Part shown: in pieces, positions 1 through 9,100 of the stretch
Layout of the letters: every line of letters begins with the position of its first letter
How positions within the stretch are numbered: position 1 is the stretch's first letter
NCBI GenBank assembly: GCA_033720735.1
Contig: JAWWBX010000031.1
Location: forward strand, 1 to 23,013
DNA length: 23,013 nucleotides
Direction of reading: 5' to 3'
Source of the DNA: B8-G4 sp033720735
GTDB taxonomy: Bacteria > Bacteroidota > Bacteroidia > Chitinophagales > Saprospiraceae
Notes under the pieces: generated by a model
The model's database searches: none
Told to the model about the DNA's origin: nothing
The model's input: the letters and a program-made list of their open reading frames with translations, nothing else
Program-made: the position numbers and the translations under genes

Positions 1-1
1 C

Positions 2-316
2 GATGTACAGCGGCAGACAGCCAAGATCCTGCGGGTGCAACAGAAATTCGTCAGTTCTGATGAGGCCCGGACGATCAACGCCGCCAAGCCGGAGCCACAA
101 CTGCGGATCTGCTGGGGGGCCAAGGAAGCCCTGTTCAAGGTCTACGCATTGGGGCAGATCGATTTCCGCAAGCACCTCTCCGTTGATCTGCCCAGGGTGG
201 TTGGTGTCAGCGGCTGGATCCGTGGCAGCGTACAGAAGGCAGGTACGCACGTACTTTGCGACATCAGGTACCGTTTCATTCAGAACTACACGCTTGTCTA
301 TGCACTGGAAGTCTAG
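2..316 (+). CDS. 4'-phosphopantetheinyl transferase superfamily protein, C-terminal part (5' end outside window)
   Basis: The frame is open from base 2 to a TAG at 314-316, giving the last 104 residues of a protein that begins upstream of the window. It carries a phosphopantetheinyl-transferase type helix reading WGAKEALFK (about residues 39-47 of the fragment), which contains the W..KEA..K motif that binds the magnesium-CoA complex. It is preceded by KFVSSDEA, typical of the 'KF.S..E' segment of Bacteroidota members. Such enzymes transfer the phosphopantetheine arm of CoA to acyl or peptidyl carrier proteins. Which carrier this one serves (AcpS-like housekeeping role or a secondary pathway) cannot be judged from a fragment. 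The last 17 bases overlap the start of the next gene on the same strand, suggesting cotranscription. The family call is reasonably firm; the specific substrate is unknown. Confidence 0.72.
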   Translation, partial: DVQRQTAKILRVQQKFVSSDEARTINAAKPEPQLRICWGAKEALFKVYALGQIDFRKHLSVDLPRVVGVSGWIRGSVQKAGTHVLCDIRYRFIQNYTLVYALEV

Positions 317-749
317 GTGTTTGCTCTTACTGCTTGTGATTGGCATCGTGTCGTGCAACCGATCGCAGCCGGATACGGCCGCAGACACAGCAACCGATCA
401 GGAGGCTGTCATCCCACATGATTTCCTGCAATTTTATGCGCGTTTCCATGCCGACAGCGCATTCCAGATGGCCCGTATCACCTTCCCTCTGGAGGGGCTG
501 CCTGCCAACCGGGACAGTACGACGCCCGCTGATGGATTTCGCTGGCAGGCCAGTGAATGGGCTCTGCATCGGCCACTCAACAACGACAACGGTCAGTTTG
601 AGCAGCGCTTCAATGTGATCGGTGACGGGCTGATCGTGGAGACCATCAAAGACCGGCGCCTGCCCCTGGGTATGCAGAGGCGGTTTGCCCGGCTGTCAGA
701 TGGCTGGCACCTGATCCACTACGTAGAAATGCAACCAATACGTCAGTAG
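300..749 (+). CDS. small predicted lipoprotein, possibly DUF4348-like
   Basis: A 149-residue protein starting at ATG 300, inside the end of the preceding gene. The N-terminus (MHWKSRC, then five Leu, then VIGIVSC) is a lipoprotein signal peptide with lipobox I-V-S-C and the modified cysteine at residue 19, so it is expected to be anchored to an envelope membrane. The mature part includes FLQFYARFHADSAFQMARI followed by TFPLEG. This resembles the 'F..F..D..FQ..RI.FPL' pattern I associate with DUF4348 proteins of Bacteroidota, but I cannot confirm the family. The open frame extends back to base 3, but the signal peptide fixes the start at 300. The stop overlaps the 3' end of the convergent hldD gene by 7 bases, so no terminator separates them. 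Function unknown. Confidence 0.7.
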   Translation: MHWKSRCLLLLLVIGIVSCNRSQPDTAADTATDQEAVIPHDFLQFYARFHADSAFQMARITFPLEGLPANRDSTTPADGFRWQASEWALHRPLNNDNGQFEQRFNVIGDGLIVETIKDRRLPLGMQRRFARLSDGWHLIHYVEMQPIRQ

Positions 750-1708
750 TACGACCGCGTGAGCAAGTATTGCTGGACGTAATCGTTGATGCCCTCTTCC
801 AACCGGGTAAAGGGGCGCTCATACCCGATGCTGCGGAGTTTAGTCATGTCAGCCTCGGTAAAATACTGGTAAGTATCCCTGATATCTTCGGGCGTATCAA
901 TGAACACAATGTCGGGATCGCGATCCATGGCGCGGAATGTGGCGGTGGCCAGATCGAGAAACGTGCGTGCTTTTCCAGTACCGACATTATACAAGCCCGG
1001 AGGGAATGGCCTTCCCATCAGGTCAATGCAGACATCCACGACGTCCTTTACGTAGATGAAGTCCCGCCGCTGCTCACCATCCGCAATGTCCTCCCGGTGG
1101 GACCGGAACAGCTCCATACGGCCCGTTTCCCGGATCTGCCGGAACGTGTGCCAGACCACCGAAGCCATCCGGCCCTTGTGGTATTCGTTCGGTCCGTACA
1201 CATTGAAAAACTTGAGTCCGGCCCATGCGGGGGGCGCCTCGGACTGAGCAAGCGCCCATAAGTCGAACGCATGCTTGGACCGTGCGTACGCATTGAGTGG
1301 TGACAACCGATCAAGGGCGTCATGGTCATCGGCGTAGCCCTGGTCACCTGAGCCGTAGGTCGCGGCACTGGAAGCATAGATCATCGGGATCTCGTACTCC
1401 GAGCAAAGTTCCCACAGCTCCTTCGAGTATTCCAGGTTGAGCCGGTCAAACAGGGCCTGGTCTGACGAGGTGGTGTCGGTACGCGCCCCGAGATGGAACA
1501 CATAGTCCACACTGAGATGGCTTTTGCGCAACCATTTCAGAAAGATGTCCCGATGGATCCATTCGCGAATCCATTTTCCGGCGAGGTTGGGCTCTTTTTT
1601 GGTCTTGTAGAAATCATCGACCACGACGATGTCCCGCTCCCCCGCTGCATTCAATGCGGCCACCAGGCAGCTGCCAATAAACCCGAATGCCCCGGTCACC
1701 GCGATCAT
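743..1708 (-). CDS. hldD: ADP-L-glycero-D-manno-heptose-6-epimerase
   Basis: A 321-residue extended SDR enzyme of the heptose-epimerase (RfaD/HldD) type. It converts ADP-D-glycero-D-manno-heptose to the L-glycero form, the donor for inner-core lipopolysaccharide. Visible motifs: the NADP-binding glycine loop GAFGFIG at residues 6-12, GARTDTT at 74-80, YASSAATYGSG near 111-121 with the catalytic Ser/Thr, YARSK at 141-145 giving the catalytic Tyr141 and Lys145, and FFNVYGPNEYHKGRMAS near 167-183 with the second lysine (178) characteristic of this family. RRDFIYVKDV and LYNVGTG follow. Length is normal. The ATG overlaps the gcvP stop by four bases (ATGA), so translation is probably coupled to gcvP although the pathways are unrelated. 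The 3' end overlaps a convergent lipoprotein gene by 7 bases. Confidence 0.93.
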   Translation of the reverse strand: MIAVTGAFGFIGSCLVAALNAAGERDIVVVDDFYKTKKEPNLAGKWIREWIHRDIFLKWLRKSHLSVDYVFHLGARTDTTSSDQALFDRLNLEYSKELWELCSEYEIPMIYASSAATYGSGDQGYADDHDALDRLSPLNAYARSKHAFDLWALAQSEAPPAWAGLKFFNVYGPNEYHKGRMASVVWHTFRQIRETGRMELFRSHREDIADGEQRRDFIYVKDVVDVCIDLMGRPFPPGLYNVGTGKARTFLDLATATFRAMDRDPDIVFIDTPEDIRDTYQYFTEADMTKLRSIGYERPFTRLEEGINDYVQQYLLTRSYY

Positions 1709-4563
1709 GCCCCGGTCTGCGAGTCAGCCTCCATATATGCTTCGATCGGCGGGCAGGTACATACCAGGTTGCGATCACCATAGGCATTATTGACACGGGC
1801 AACCGGCGGCCAGAATTTGTGCTCGTGGTACAGATACGGCACAGGGAAGACCGCTTTCTCCCGGGTGTATGGGAACTTCCAGTTGGCATCCGTGAGCAGG
1901 TCTACCGGGTGCGGCGCGTTGGTGAGGACGTTGTTTTCAGGATCGACATCTCCTTTGACGACCTCCTCAATCTCGGCTTTGATCTGGATCATCGCTTCAC
2001 AAAAGCGGTCCAGTTCGGCCTTGCTTTCGCTCTCGGTGGGTTCGATCATGAACGTTCCGGCCACCGGAAATGACAGGGTCGGCGCATGAAACCCGTAGTC
2101 GATGAGGCGCTTGGCCACGTCTTCTGCCGAGATGCCCGCCGCCTTGAACTGACGCAGGTCAAGGATAAATTCATGCGCACATTTGCCATGCTTCCCGGTG
2201 TACAGGATCGGATAATGTGGCTTGAGGCGCGCCGCGAGATAATTGGCGTTGAGAATGGCATTCTCCGTGGCTCGTCGCATGCCATCGGCACCGAGCAGTT
2301 TGATATAGGCGTATGAGATGAGCAGGATGCTTGCGCTGCCCCAGGGCGCCGCCGCCACCGGCTCGATACCTCCCTCCAGGTCGGCGAACGGATGTGTGGG
2401 CAGATATGGCTTGAGTTTGTCGTTGACGCAGATCGGCCCCATCCCGGGCCCACCTCCGCCGTGAGGGATACTGAAGGTCTTGTGCAGGTTGAGGTGGCAA
2501 ACATCGGCGTCGATCTCTCCCGGAGAGGTCAGGCCAACCTGCGCGTTCATATTGGCCCCGTCCATGTAGACCAGGCCTCCATGCCGGTGTACTGTGGCGC
2601 AGATCTCTTTGATCGCCTCTTCAAAGACGCCGTGGGTCGACGGGTAGGTCACCATCAGTGCAGCCAGCTGGCTGCTGTGCTCTGCTGCCTTGGCTTGCAG
2701 ATCCCCGACGTCGATGTTGCCGGTGTCATCGCACTGCACCACGATCACGCGCATCCCGGCCATCACTGCGCTGGCCGGATTGGTGCCGTGGGCCGAGGAG
2801 GGGATCAGGGCCACATCGCGCTGGTGCTCCCCGTTGGCAGCATGATACGCCCGAATGCAGAGCAGGCCGGCTAATTCTCCCTGTGCACCGCTATTCGGCA
2901 TGAGCGAGCACGCGGACAAGCCCGTAATTTCACAGAGGTCGCGCTCGAGTTCACGGATGACCTGCCGGTACCCCTCTGTCTGATCGGCAGGCGCAAACGG
3001 ATGCATGTCGGCAAACGCGCTCCATGACACCGGTATCAGCTGGTTAGCAGCATTCAGTTTCATCGTGCACGAACCCAGCGGGATCATCGAGTGCATCAGC
3101 GACAGATCCTTGTTTTCCAGGCGCTTGATGTAGCGCATCAGCTCGGTTTCAGTGTTGTAGCTGCTGAAGACCTCATGTGTGCAGAATGGCGTAGAACGCT
3201 GCAGCGTGTCCGGTATTCCAACATCCACCGCAACAGCATCTCCCCCGTTCATCACCGACAGAACCTCGACAATTTCCTTGATATCGTCCGCTGTGGTTGT
3301 TTCGTCCAGGCTGATACAGAGGTGTCCCTTGCCAAAGAAGAAGTTCATTTCGCTCCGTGCGGCAGCGTCTTTGATGGCAGCGGCCTCCTGATCGCTGATC
3401 TCCAGGCACACGGTGTCAAAAAAGCTGTCATGCTTGACGGTCATTCCGCGCTCTGCCAGCATGGATGCCAGGCTCCTGGCCATCTTGTGCACCTGTCTGG
3501 CAATGGCGGTCAGCCCGTCAGGGCCATGGTAAACTGCGTACATGCCGGCCATGATGGCCAGCAATGCCTGAGCGGTACAGATGTTGGAGGTGGCTTTCTC
3601 GCGCTTGATGTGTTGTTCGCGGGTCTGCAACGCCATGCGCAAGGCAGGCATCTCGCGCGAATCGACAGAGACACCGATGATGCGACCGGGGATCTGTCGC
3701 TTGTACTCATCGCGCGTGGCGAAGTAGGCGGCATGCGGTCCCCCAAAACCCATGGGTACCCCAAAGCGCTGGGTGTTGCCCACCACGGCATCGGCACCCC
3801 ATTCGCCGGGAGGGGTCAGCAGGACCAGGCCCAGGATATCGGCAGCAACGATGGCATGGATCTCCTGTTCTTTCATCGACATAACCCAGGCGCGATAATC
3901 AGCAACGCAGCCCTCGGCATCCGGAAACTGGCACAGTACGGCAAAATAAGCATCCCCCCCGGTGAACGACCGCCAATCGCCCGTCTCGATCTCGATGCCC
4001 AATGGTTCGGCCCGCGAACGCAGCACAGCCAGCGTCTGCGCAAAGACATGGCGGTCTACAAAGATTCTGGTCGCCTTGTCGTCACGACGGCGCTTGTTCT
4101 TGATGTCGAAAAACATGGCCATAGCCTCGGCAGCCGCCGTAGCCTCATCGAGCAAGGATGCATTGGCGATCGGCAGTCCCGTCAAATCGCTGACCATCGT
4201 CTGGAAGTTGAGCAATGCCTCCAGCCGTCCCTGCGAAATCTCCGCCTGATACGGGGTGTACTGGGTATACCAACCGGGATTCTGGAAGATATTACGGGCA
4301 ATCGGCGACGGGGTAATTGTATTGTAGTAGCCATGACCGATATAGGAGCGGAAGACGCGGTTCCTGGCAGCCACCGACTCCATCATGCGCAGGTACGATC
4401 TCTCGCTCATCGCTTCAGGCATACTCAAAGGGCGGCTGAGTCTGATCGAAGCGGGGATTGTCTTGTCGATCAATGTTTCAATATCCGGCTCACCGATCGC
4501 CGCGAGCATGGTACTGCGATCCGCGGTGTTGGTTCCGATGTGGCGATCCTCAAATTTTCTCAA
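1705..4563 (-). CDS. gcvP: glycine dehydrogenase (aminomethyl-transferring), P protein of the glycine cleavage system
   Basis: A single-chain P protein of about 952 residues, the usual length for the fused form. It decarboxylates glycine with pyridoxal phosphate and passes the aminomethyl group to the lipoyl H protein. The PLP lysine lies in HLNLHKTFSIPHGGGGPGMG (Lys695 counted from this start), with the glycine-rich loop after it. SSAHGTNPAS and the N-terminal RHIG and TIPASIRL segments are also conserved family features. No ATG exists near the N-terminus. The frame stays open to a TTG at 4602, but that codon lies inside a terminator hairpin (4586-4622). I therefore place the start at TTG 4563, giving MRKFEDRHIG, which matches the family's usual distance to RHIG. 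The start remains uncertain; 4602 is the alternative. The gene overlaps hldD by 4 bp. No gcvT or gcvH is in the window. Confidence 0.93.
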   Translation of the reverse strand: MRKFEDRHIGTNTADRSTMLAAIGEPDIETLIDKTIPASIRLSRPLSMPEAMSERSYLRMMESVAARNRVFRSYIGHGYYNTITPSPIARNIFQNPGWYTQYTPYQAEISQGRLEALLNFQTMVSDLTGLPIANASLLDEATAAAEAMAMFFDIKNKRRRDDKATRIFVDRHVFAQTLAVLRSRAEPLGIEIETGDWRSFTGGDAYFAVLCQFPDAEGCVADYRAWVMSMKEQEIHAIVAADILGLVLLTPPGEWGADAVVGNTQRFGVPMGFGGPHAAYFATRDEYKRQIPGRIIGVSVDSREMPALRMALQTREQHIKREKATSNICTAQALLAIMAGMYAVYHGPDGLTAIARQVHKMARSLASMLAERGMTVKHDSFFDTVCLEISDQEAAAIKDAAARSEMNFFFGKGHLCISLDETTTADDIKEIVEVLSVMNGGDAVAVDVGIPDTLQRSTPFCTHEVFSSYNTETELMRYIKRLENKDLSLMHSMIPLGSCTMKLNAANQLIPVSWSAFADMHPFAPADQTEGYRQVIRELERDLCEITGLSACSLMPNSGAQGELAGLLCIRAYHAANGEHQRDVALIPSSAHGTNPASAVMAGMRVIVVQCDDTGNIDVGDLQAKAAEHSSQLAALMVTYPSTHGVFEEAIKEICATVHRHGGLVYMDGANMNAQVGLTSPGEIDADVCHLNLHKTFSIPHGGGGPGMGPICVNDKLKPYLPTHPFADLEGGIEPVAAAPWGSASILLISYAYIKLLGADGMRRATENAILNANYLAARLKPHYPILYTGKHGKCAHEFILDLRQFKAAGISAEDVAKRLIDYGFHAPTLSFPVAGTFMIEPTESESKAELDRFCEAMIQIKAEIEEVVKGDVDPENNVLTNAPHPVDLLTDANWKFPYTREKAVFPVPYLYHEHKFWPPVARVNNAYGDRNLVCTCPPIEAYMEADSQTGA

Positions 4564-4585
4564 GGCTGATAAAGTTGTATTGGAC

Positions 4586-4622
4586 AAAAAAAGAGAGGAC
4601 AAGTTTACGAAACTGTCCCCTC
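4586..4622 (-). terminator. intrinsic terminator after metK
   Basis: On the minus strand, 45 bases past the metK stop, a hairpin pairs GAGG/CCTC, ACA/TGT and GTTT/AAAC around a 3-base loop, with small bulges (two bases on one arm, one on the other). It is followed by a run of seven T (A run at 4586-4592 on the plus strand). It should end the metK transcript and separate it from gcvP. Confidence 0.7.
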
Positions 4623-4666
4623 ATCTGGATCATTGTATCCGGTGACCTGCGCCAGTGGCGCGGGCA

Positions 4667-5926
4667 TCATTTGAGGCCGAACGCCTTCTTGATCCTGGGA
4701 ACCATATCGAGTTTTTCCCAGGTGAAGGTTTCGACCACTTTCTCGCGTTTCTTACCATTGAGTCCGATCTGCACGGTCTTCCTACCAGGCTTGCGCCCCA
4801 TATGACCATACGCAGCCGTCTCTGTAAATATCGGATTCTTCAATCCGAACCGGCGAATGATGGCAGACGGGCGCAGATCGAAAAGTTCCAGCAGTTTGTC
4901 GGCGATCTCACCGTCGCTAAGCCCCGGCACTTTACAGGTGCCGTAGGTGTCGACGAACAGCCCAACCGGTTCGGCAACCCCGATCGCATAGGCGACTTGT
5001 ACCAGGCACTGGTCAGCCAGTCCTGCAGCCACTACGTTTTTGGCAATATGGCGCGTGGCATAGGCCGCCGAACGGTCGACCTTGGAAGCATCCTTGCCCG
5101 AGAAGGCTCCGCCGCCATGGGCACCCTTTCCACCATACGTGTCCACGATGATCTTGCGACCGGTCAACCCCGTATCACCATGCGGGCCTCCGATCACGAA
5201 TTTGCCGGTAGGGTTAACATGCAATTTGTAGCGTGCCTCAAACAGCTTCCGTGCTTTCGCGGGAAGCTTTCTGACCACACGAGGGATCAGGATCTCCCTG
5301 ACATCCTTCTTGATCCGCCTCAGCATTCTGGCCTCCGTGTCGAAAGCATCGTGCTGGGTCGAGATCACAATGGTGTCAATACGCTGCGGTTTGTGGTCGT
5401 CGCCGTATTCAATCGTCACCTGTGATTTGGAATCGGGCCGCAGGTAGCGCATTTGTTTGCCGGCTTTTCTGATGGCCGACAGTTCCTTGAGCAGCAGGTG
5501 CGCGATCTCGAGGCCGAGGGGCATGTACGAACGGGTTTCGTTGGTTGCGTAGCCAAACATCATCCCCTGGTCGCCGGCACCTTGTTCTTCTTCAGACCGG
5601 TTCAGGTCAACGCCCTGTGCAATGTCCTGGGACTGTTCGTGGATGGCTGAAATCACCCCACAACTGTCTGCATCAAACTGGTATTCGGAGTGGGTATACC
5701 CGATCTGACGGATCACCTCACGCGCCGTGCTTTGCACGTCGACATACGCTTTGGATCTCACCTCGCCCGAGACCACAGCAAGGCCGGTGGTGACCAGTGT
5801 TTCGCAGGCGACCTTGGCGTCCGGATCCTGCATCAGAAAGGCATCCAGAATGGCGTCTGAGATCTGGTCGGCAACCTTGTCAGGATGGCCCTCAGAGACT
5901 GATTCTGAAGTAAATAAGTATGGCAT
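4667..5926 (-). CDS. metK: S-adenosylmethionine synthetase
   Basis: A 419-residue methionine adenosyltransferase that makes SAM from methionine and ATP in the cytoplasm. Signature segments are all present: SESVSEGHPDKVADQISDAI at residues 7-26 (His14 and Lys17 at the active site), GAGDQGMMFGYATNET, DSKSQVT, and GGPHGDTGLTGRKIIVDTYG followed by GKGAHGGGAFSGKDASKVDR. The length agrees with Bacteroidota MetK. The start ATG at 5926 gives MPYLFTSESV, the expected N-terminus. A promoter matching TAnnTTTG lies at 5964-5971, leaving a leader of only about 30 nt, too short for a SAM riboswitch. The transcript ends at a hairpin terminator just after the stop. The upstream same-strand neighbour is the giant receptor, separated by 180 bp. 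Confidence 0.97.
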   Translation of the reverse strand: MPYLFTSESVSEGHPDKVADQISDAILDAFLMQDPDAKVACETLVTTGLAVVSGEVRSKAYVDVQSTAREVIRQIGYTHSEYQFDADSCGVISAIHEQSQDIAQGVDLNRSEEEQGAGDQGMMFGYATNETRSYMPLGLEIAHLLLKELSAIRKAGKQMRYLRPDSKSQVTIEYGDDHKPQRIDTIVISTQHDAFDTEARMLRRIKKDVREILIPRVVRKLPAKARKLFEARYKLHVNPTGKFVIGGPHGDTGLTGRKIIVDTYGGKGAHGGGAFSGKDASKVDRSAAYATRHIAKNVVAAGLADQCLVQVAYAIGVAEPVGLFVDTYGTCKVPGLSDGEIADKLLELFDLRPSAIIRRFGLKNPIFTETAAYGHMGRKPGRKTVQIGLNGKKREKVVETFTWEKLDMVPRIKKAFGLK

Positions 5927-5963
5927 AATCTGTTAATTCCTTGAACGCTGTTACGGAGCGCTG

Positions 5964-5990
5964 CAAAATTACCTTTTTTTCGAGGATCAA
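5964..5990 (-). promoter_or_regulatory. predicted metK promoter (Bacteroidota type)
   Basis: The minus strand reads TAATTTTG (5971 to 5964), an exact match to the Bacteroidota -7 element TAnnTTTG. A TTG lies 16 bases upstream (5990 to 5988) as a possible -33 element. The implied start site is about 30 nt before the metK ATG. Confidence 0.45.
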
Positions 5991-6106
5991 GCACGTATGG
6001 CTAGGCCTGGTGGGCGATAAAAGCAACAAGTCTGGGTGGTCGCCGTCAGAGGCAATCGTTTTGAGCGCGATGACCAGGTGCGCACCATCGCATGGCTCCT
6101 TCCTTT

Positions 6107-9100
6107 CTAAACCTGGTGAATAAATTCGTTGAGCCGTTCTCCCTTTCCAAGGCCGAGCTTTTTCTTGATCCGGTACTTCGCCATTTCGACACTCTTGCGC
6201 TCAATGTACAGCAGGTTGCAGATGTCCTGCGTCGTCATGTTGAGCCGGATGTAAGCACAGTATTTCAGGTCGTTGTTGGTCAGCGTCGAACAGCGGTCCA
6301 GCAGCCGTTTGAAAAAGTTGGGATGGATCTTTTCGAATTGCAACCGGAACGCCACGATATCGTCTGATTCGTTGAGATTGGCATCGATCTTTCTTTCCAC
6401 TTTGGCCAGGGCCTGTCGTAACGGTCCTTGTCCCATGTCGACGACCGCGCTGATCTCTTCCTTGATCTCAGACAACAGGCGGTTTTTCTGACTGTTGAAC
6501 AAGGTATGCGACGCGATCTCACGATTGAGCGCATCCATTTCATGTTGCTGCTTTTCAATCTCGCGCTCCTGCTGTTCCAGAATGACCTTCTCGGCGACAT
6601 TGCGGATGGCACAGGCGATTTTGTATTCCTTGTCGACCGGAACCTGGCAGAAACTCACTTCAACAAACACATCGATCCCGAAGAAATCGGTTCCGGTCAT
6701 TCTCAACGATTGTGTTTTGGTGAGTTGTCCACTCAGCATGTCCTGATATTCAGGCAGGTCGTGCAGCCTGGGGAAAAGATCGGTAAAGGGTTTGCCCTTC
6801 AGCAGGTGCATATCGGGGTAGCTCATGAGATCCACAGCACTATTGTTGCATTCTTCAATGACGCCACGACCGTTCAGGATCACAAAGCCGTCGAAGGTAT
6901 TCTCAAAGAGCAACCGGTAGCGTTGTTCACTCTCGCGCAGGGTCCGTTCGGCCGCATACTGCTCCGAGATATCGCGCACCAGGCAGATCACCCCCATCGT
7001 CTGATGCTGCGAATCCGTGATGAGCTCGGCACCAAGTTCCACGGGAATGCGGGTGTTGTTGCGGGTTTGCAGCCAATAGCGCGAAAAGACCGGCGTTCCC
7101 GACGTCAGCACTTTGCCCAGATCCTCACGGGCGCGGTCCCGTTCCTCTGGCAGCGCAAAATCCACAATGTTGCGTCCAATCAATGCGCGTTCGTCTTCCA
7201 TCCCCATGATCTCGAGCATGCGCCGACTGGCAAAGGTCAGATTGCCATTCACATCCGTGGTCACGATCCCGTCGGGCGACGCTTCCACCAGCGAACGGTA
7301 CCGGCTTTCTGATTGACGCAGTTTGCGTTCAGCTTCCTTCAGGACGGTGATATCCTGCACAAGCACCATGGTGAGGAACTGACCCTGAAAACGGACCGGG
7401 GAATAGATGACGTCAGCCAGGAAAGTTTCTCCATTCTCTTTCTTGAATTGCCACTCAAACCGGATCGGTTCACGGGACAGGCGGTAGGCTTCCATTTGCG
7501 CGGCAAGCATCTCGGCCGATGGTCTGCCATTGGGCTGGATCTCGGGACTGAAGAGCATCAGGTGATTGCCGGTGATCGTTTCCTCGGTCGACTCCAGCAG
7601 TTCTGCCAGCTTGGAATTGCATGCGATACCACGCATGTCCTGTTCCGTATCGACCACCATGATGCCGATCGGGTATTGGTCGAACAGCACCCGGTAGCGC
7701 TCTTCGCTCTCGGCAAGGGCAAACTCGGTGTTCTTGAGCTGGGTAATTTCAGCAGCAGTAATGATCGATTCGAGATACGTACCATCTGTGTCATAGTTGG
7801 CCTTGACCGACGCGATGAGGTATCCCACGCTGCCATCCTTGCGCACGTACCGGGCATTAATGTTGCCACGCGATCGTTCGCCGGTCTGCAGCCGGGCCGC
7901 AAACGCGCGATAATCCTCCAGGTCATCCGGATGGACCAGCACTGACAAGTCCAGCTGGCGCAATTCATCTGTCTCGTAACCGGTCATGCGCCTGAAGGCT
8001 TCATTGGCATTTCTGAGCCGACCGTGACGCACGGTAAAAATGGGAAACAGGTTGTCCTCAAGGATCATGCGATAGCGCGCCTCGCTGCGTTCGAGTGAGA
8101 TGCGGGAGTGATGCGCTTCGGTCACATCAGAGATAAAATACCACGCATAGCGGCGTCCCCCGGTAAAGTACCTGATGGCCGTGATCTGACCAATAAACGG
8201 ATCGCCGTTCAGCTTGCGCCCGGACAGGTCGAAGCGTGACTTGCCTTTATCGAGCAGTTCATGCATCCGCTCAGCGGCAAACACTGCGTAGGGCACCTCC
8301 TGCTGAAGGGGATTTGCGAAGTCGGACAGCGGGTGCATCATCAATTCCTCGGCCGACTGGCAGCCGAACACCTCAATGCACTTCTGATTGCAATCGACGG
8401 GGCGGTCCCGGTCGAGATCATAGAGCAGGATCCCTTCGTCTGCGTTTTCGAAGATGTAGCGGTACTTTTCCTCACTGGCTTTCAACTCGATGCTGGCCCT
8501 GGTTTTCTCGGTGACATCGCGAAAGCTCCAGACCCGGCCAACCACTTCCTCACCGATCTTCTGTGCCTTGGAGTAGCGTTCGAAGACGCGACCGTCCTTG
8601 AATTGCAGGGTGTCAAAGGTGTCCACTTCCGGATTGCGATAGATGTCCGCGACCCTGTCCACAAAGTCGGCTGGGTTTACAAGTTGCTGCGCGGCGACTT
8701 CGATCGCATAGGTATCACCCATGGCCAGGATTGACGGGGAGAGCCGCCACATTTCCAGCATCTTTTGATTGTACTGGACAATATTGTTGTCCGTATCGAC
8801 GACCAGAATACCATCAGCGGTACTGTCGAGGGTTGCGGCCAGCATGGAGAGGGATGATTGCAGATCGAGCTGCGACTGGCGGCGCGCCGTGATATCCGTT
8901 GCCACTCCGAGCAGCCCGATGATCTCATCGTTGTCATCGCGTATCGGCTTCTTGATACTCTCGAGCCACTTCACTTCTCCGTTGTGGGCAATGATCATTT
9001 CTTCGTCGATGAACTTTTCCTCACCTGTCGTAAGCACTTCGGTGTCATCCGCAGCGAAATGCGGATCACTTGCATACACGGGTAGCAGTTCTTCCGCACG

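Noticed and set aside
3091..4569. 492-codon plus-strand open frame
   Set aside because: It is antisense to gcvP, whose sequence is clearly conserved; the translation shows no known motif and is rich in His, Gln and Arg as expected for an antisense frame.
5927..6106. SAM riboswitch before metK
   Set aside because: I find no SAM-I core sequence, and the best promoter leaves a leader of only about 30 nt. Inverted repeats are present (ACCAGGT/ACCTGGT, GGCGA/TCGCC) but do not form a known aptamer.
6428..7312. 294-codon plus-strand open frame
   Set aside because: Antisense to PAS domains of the giant receptor and without motifs.
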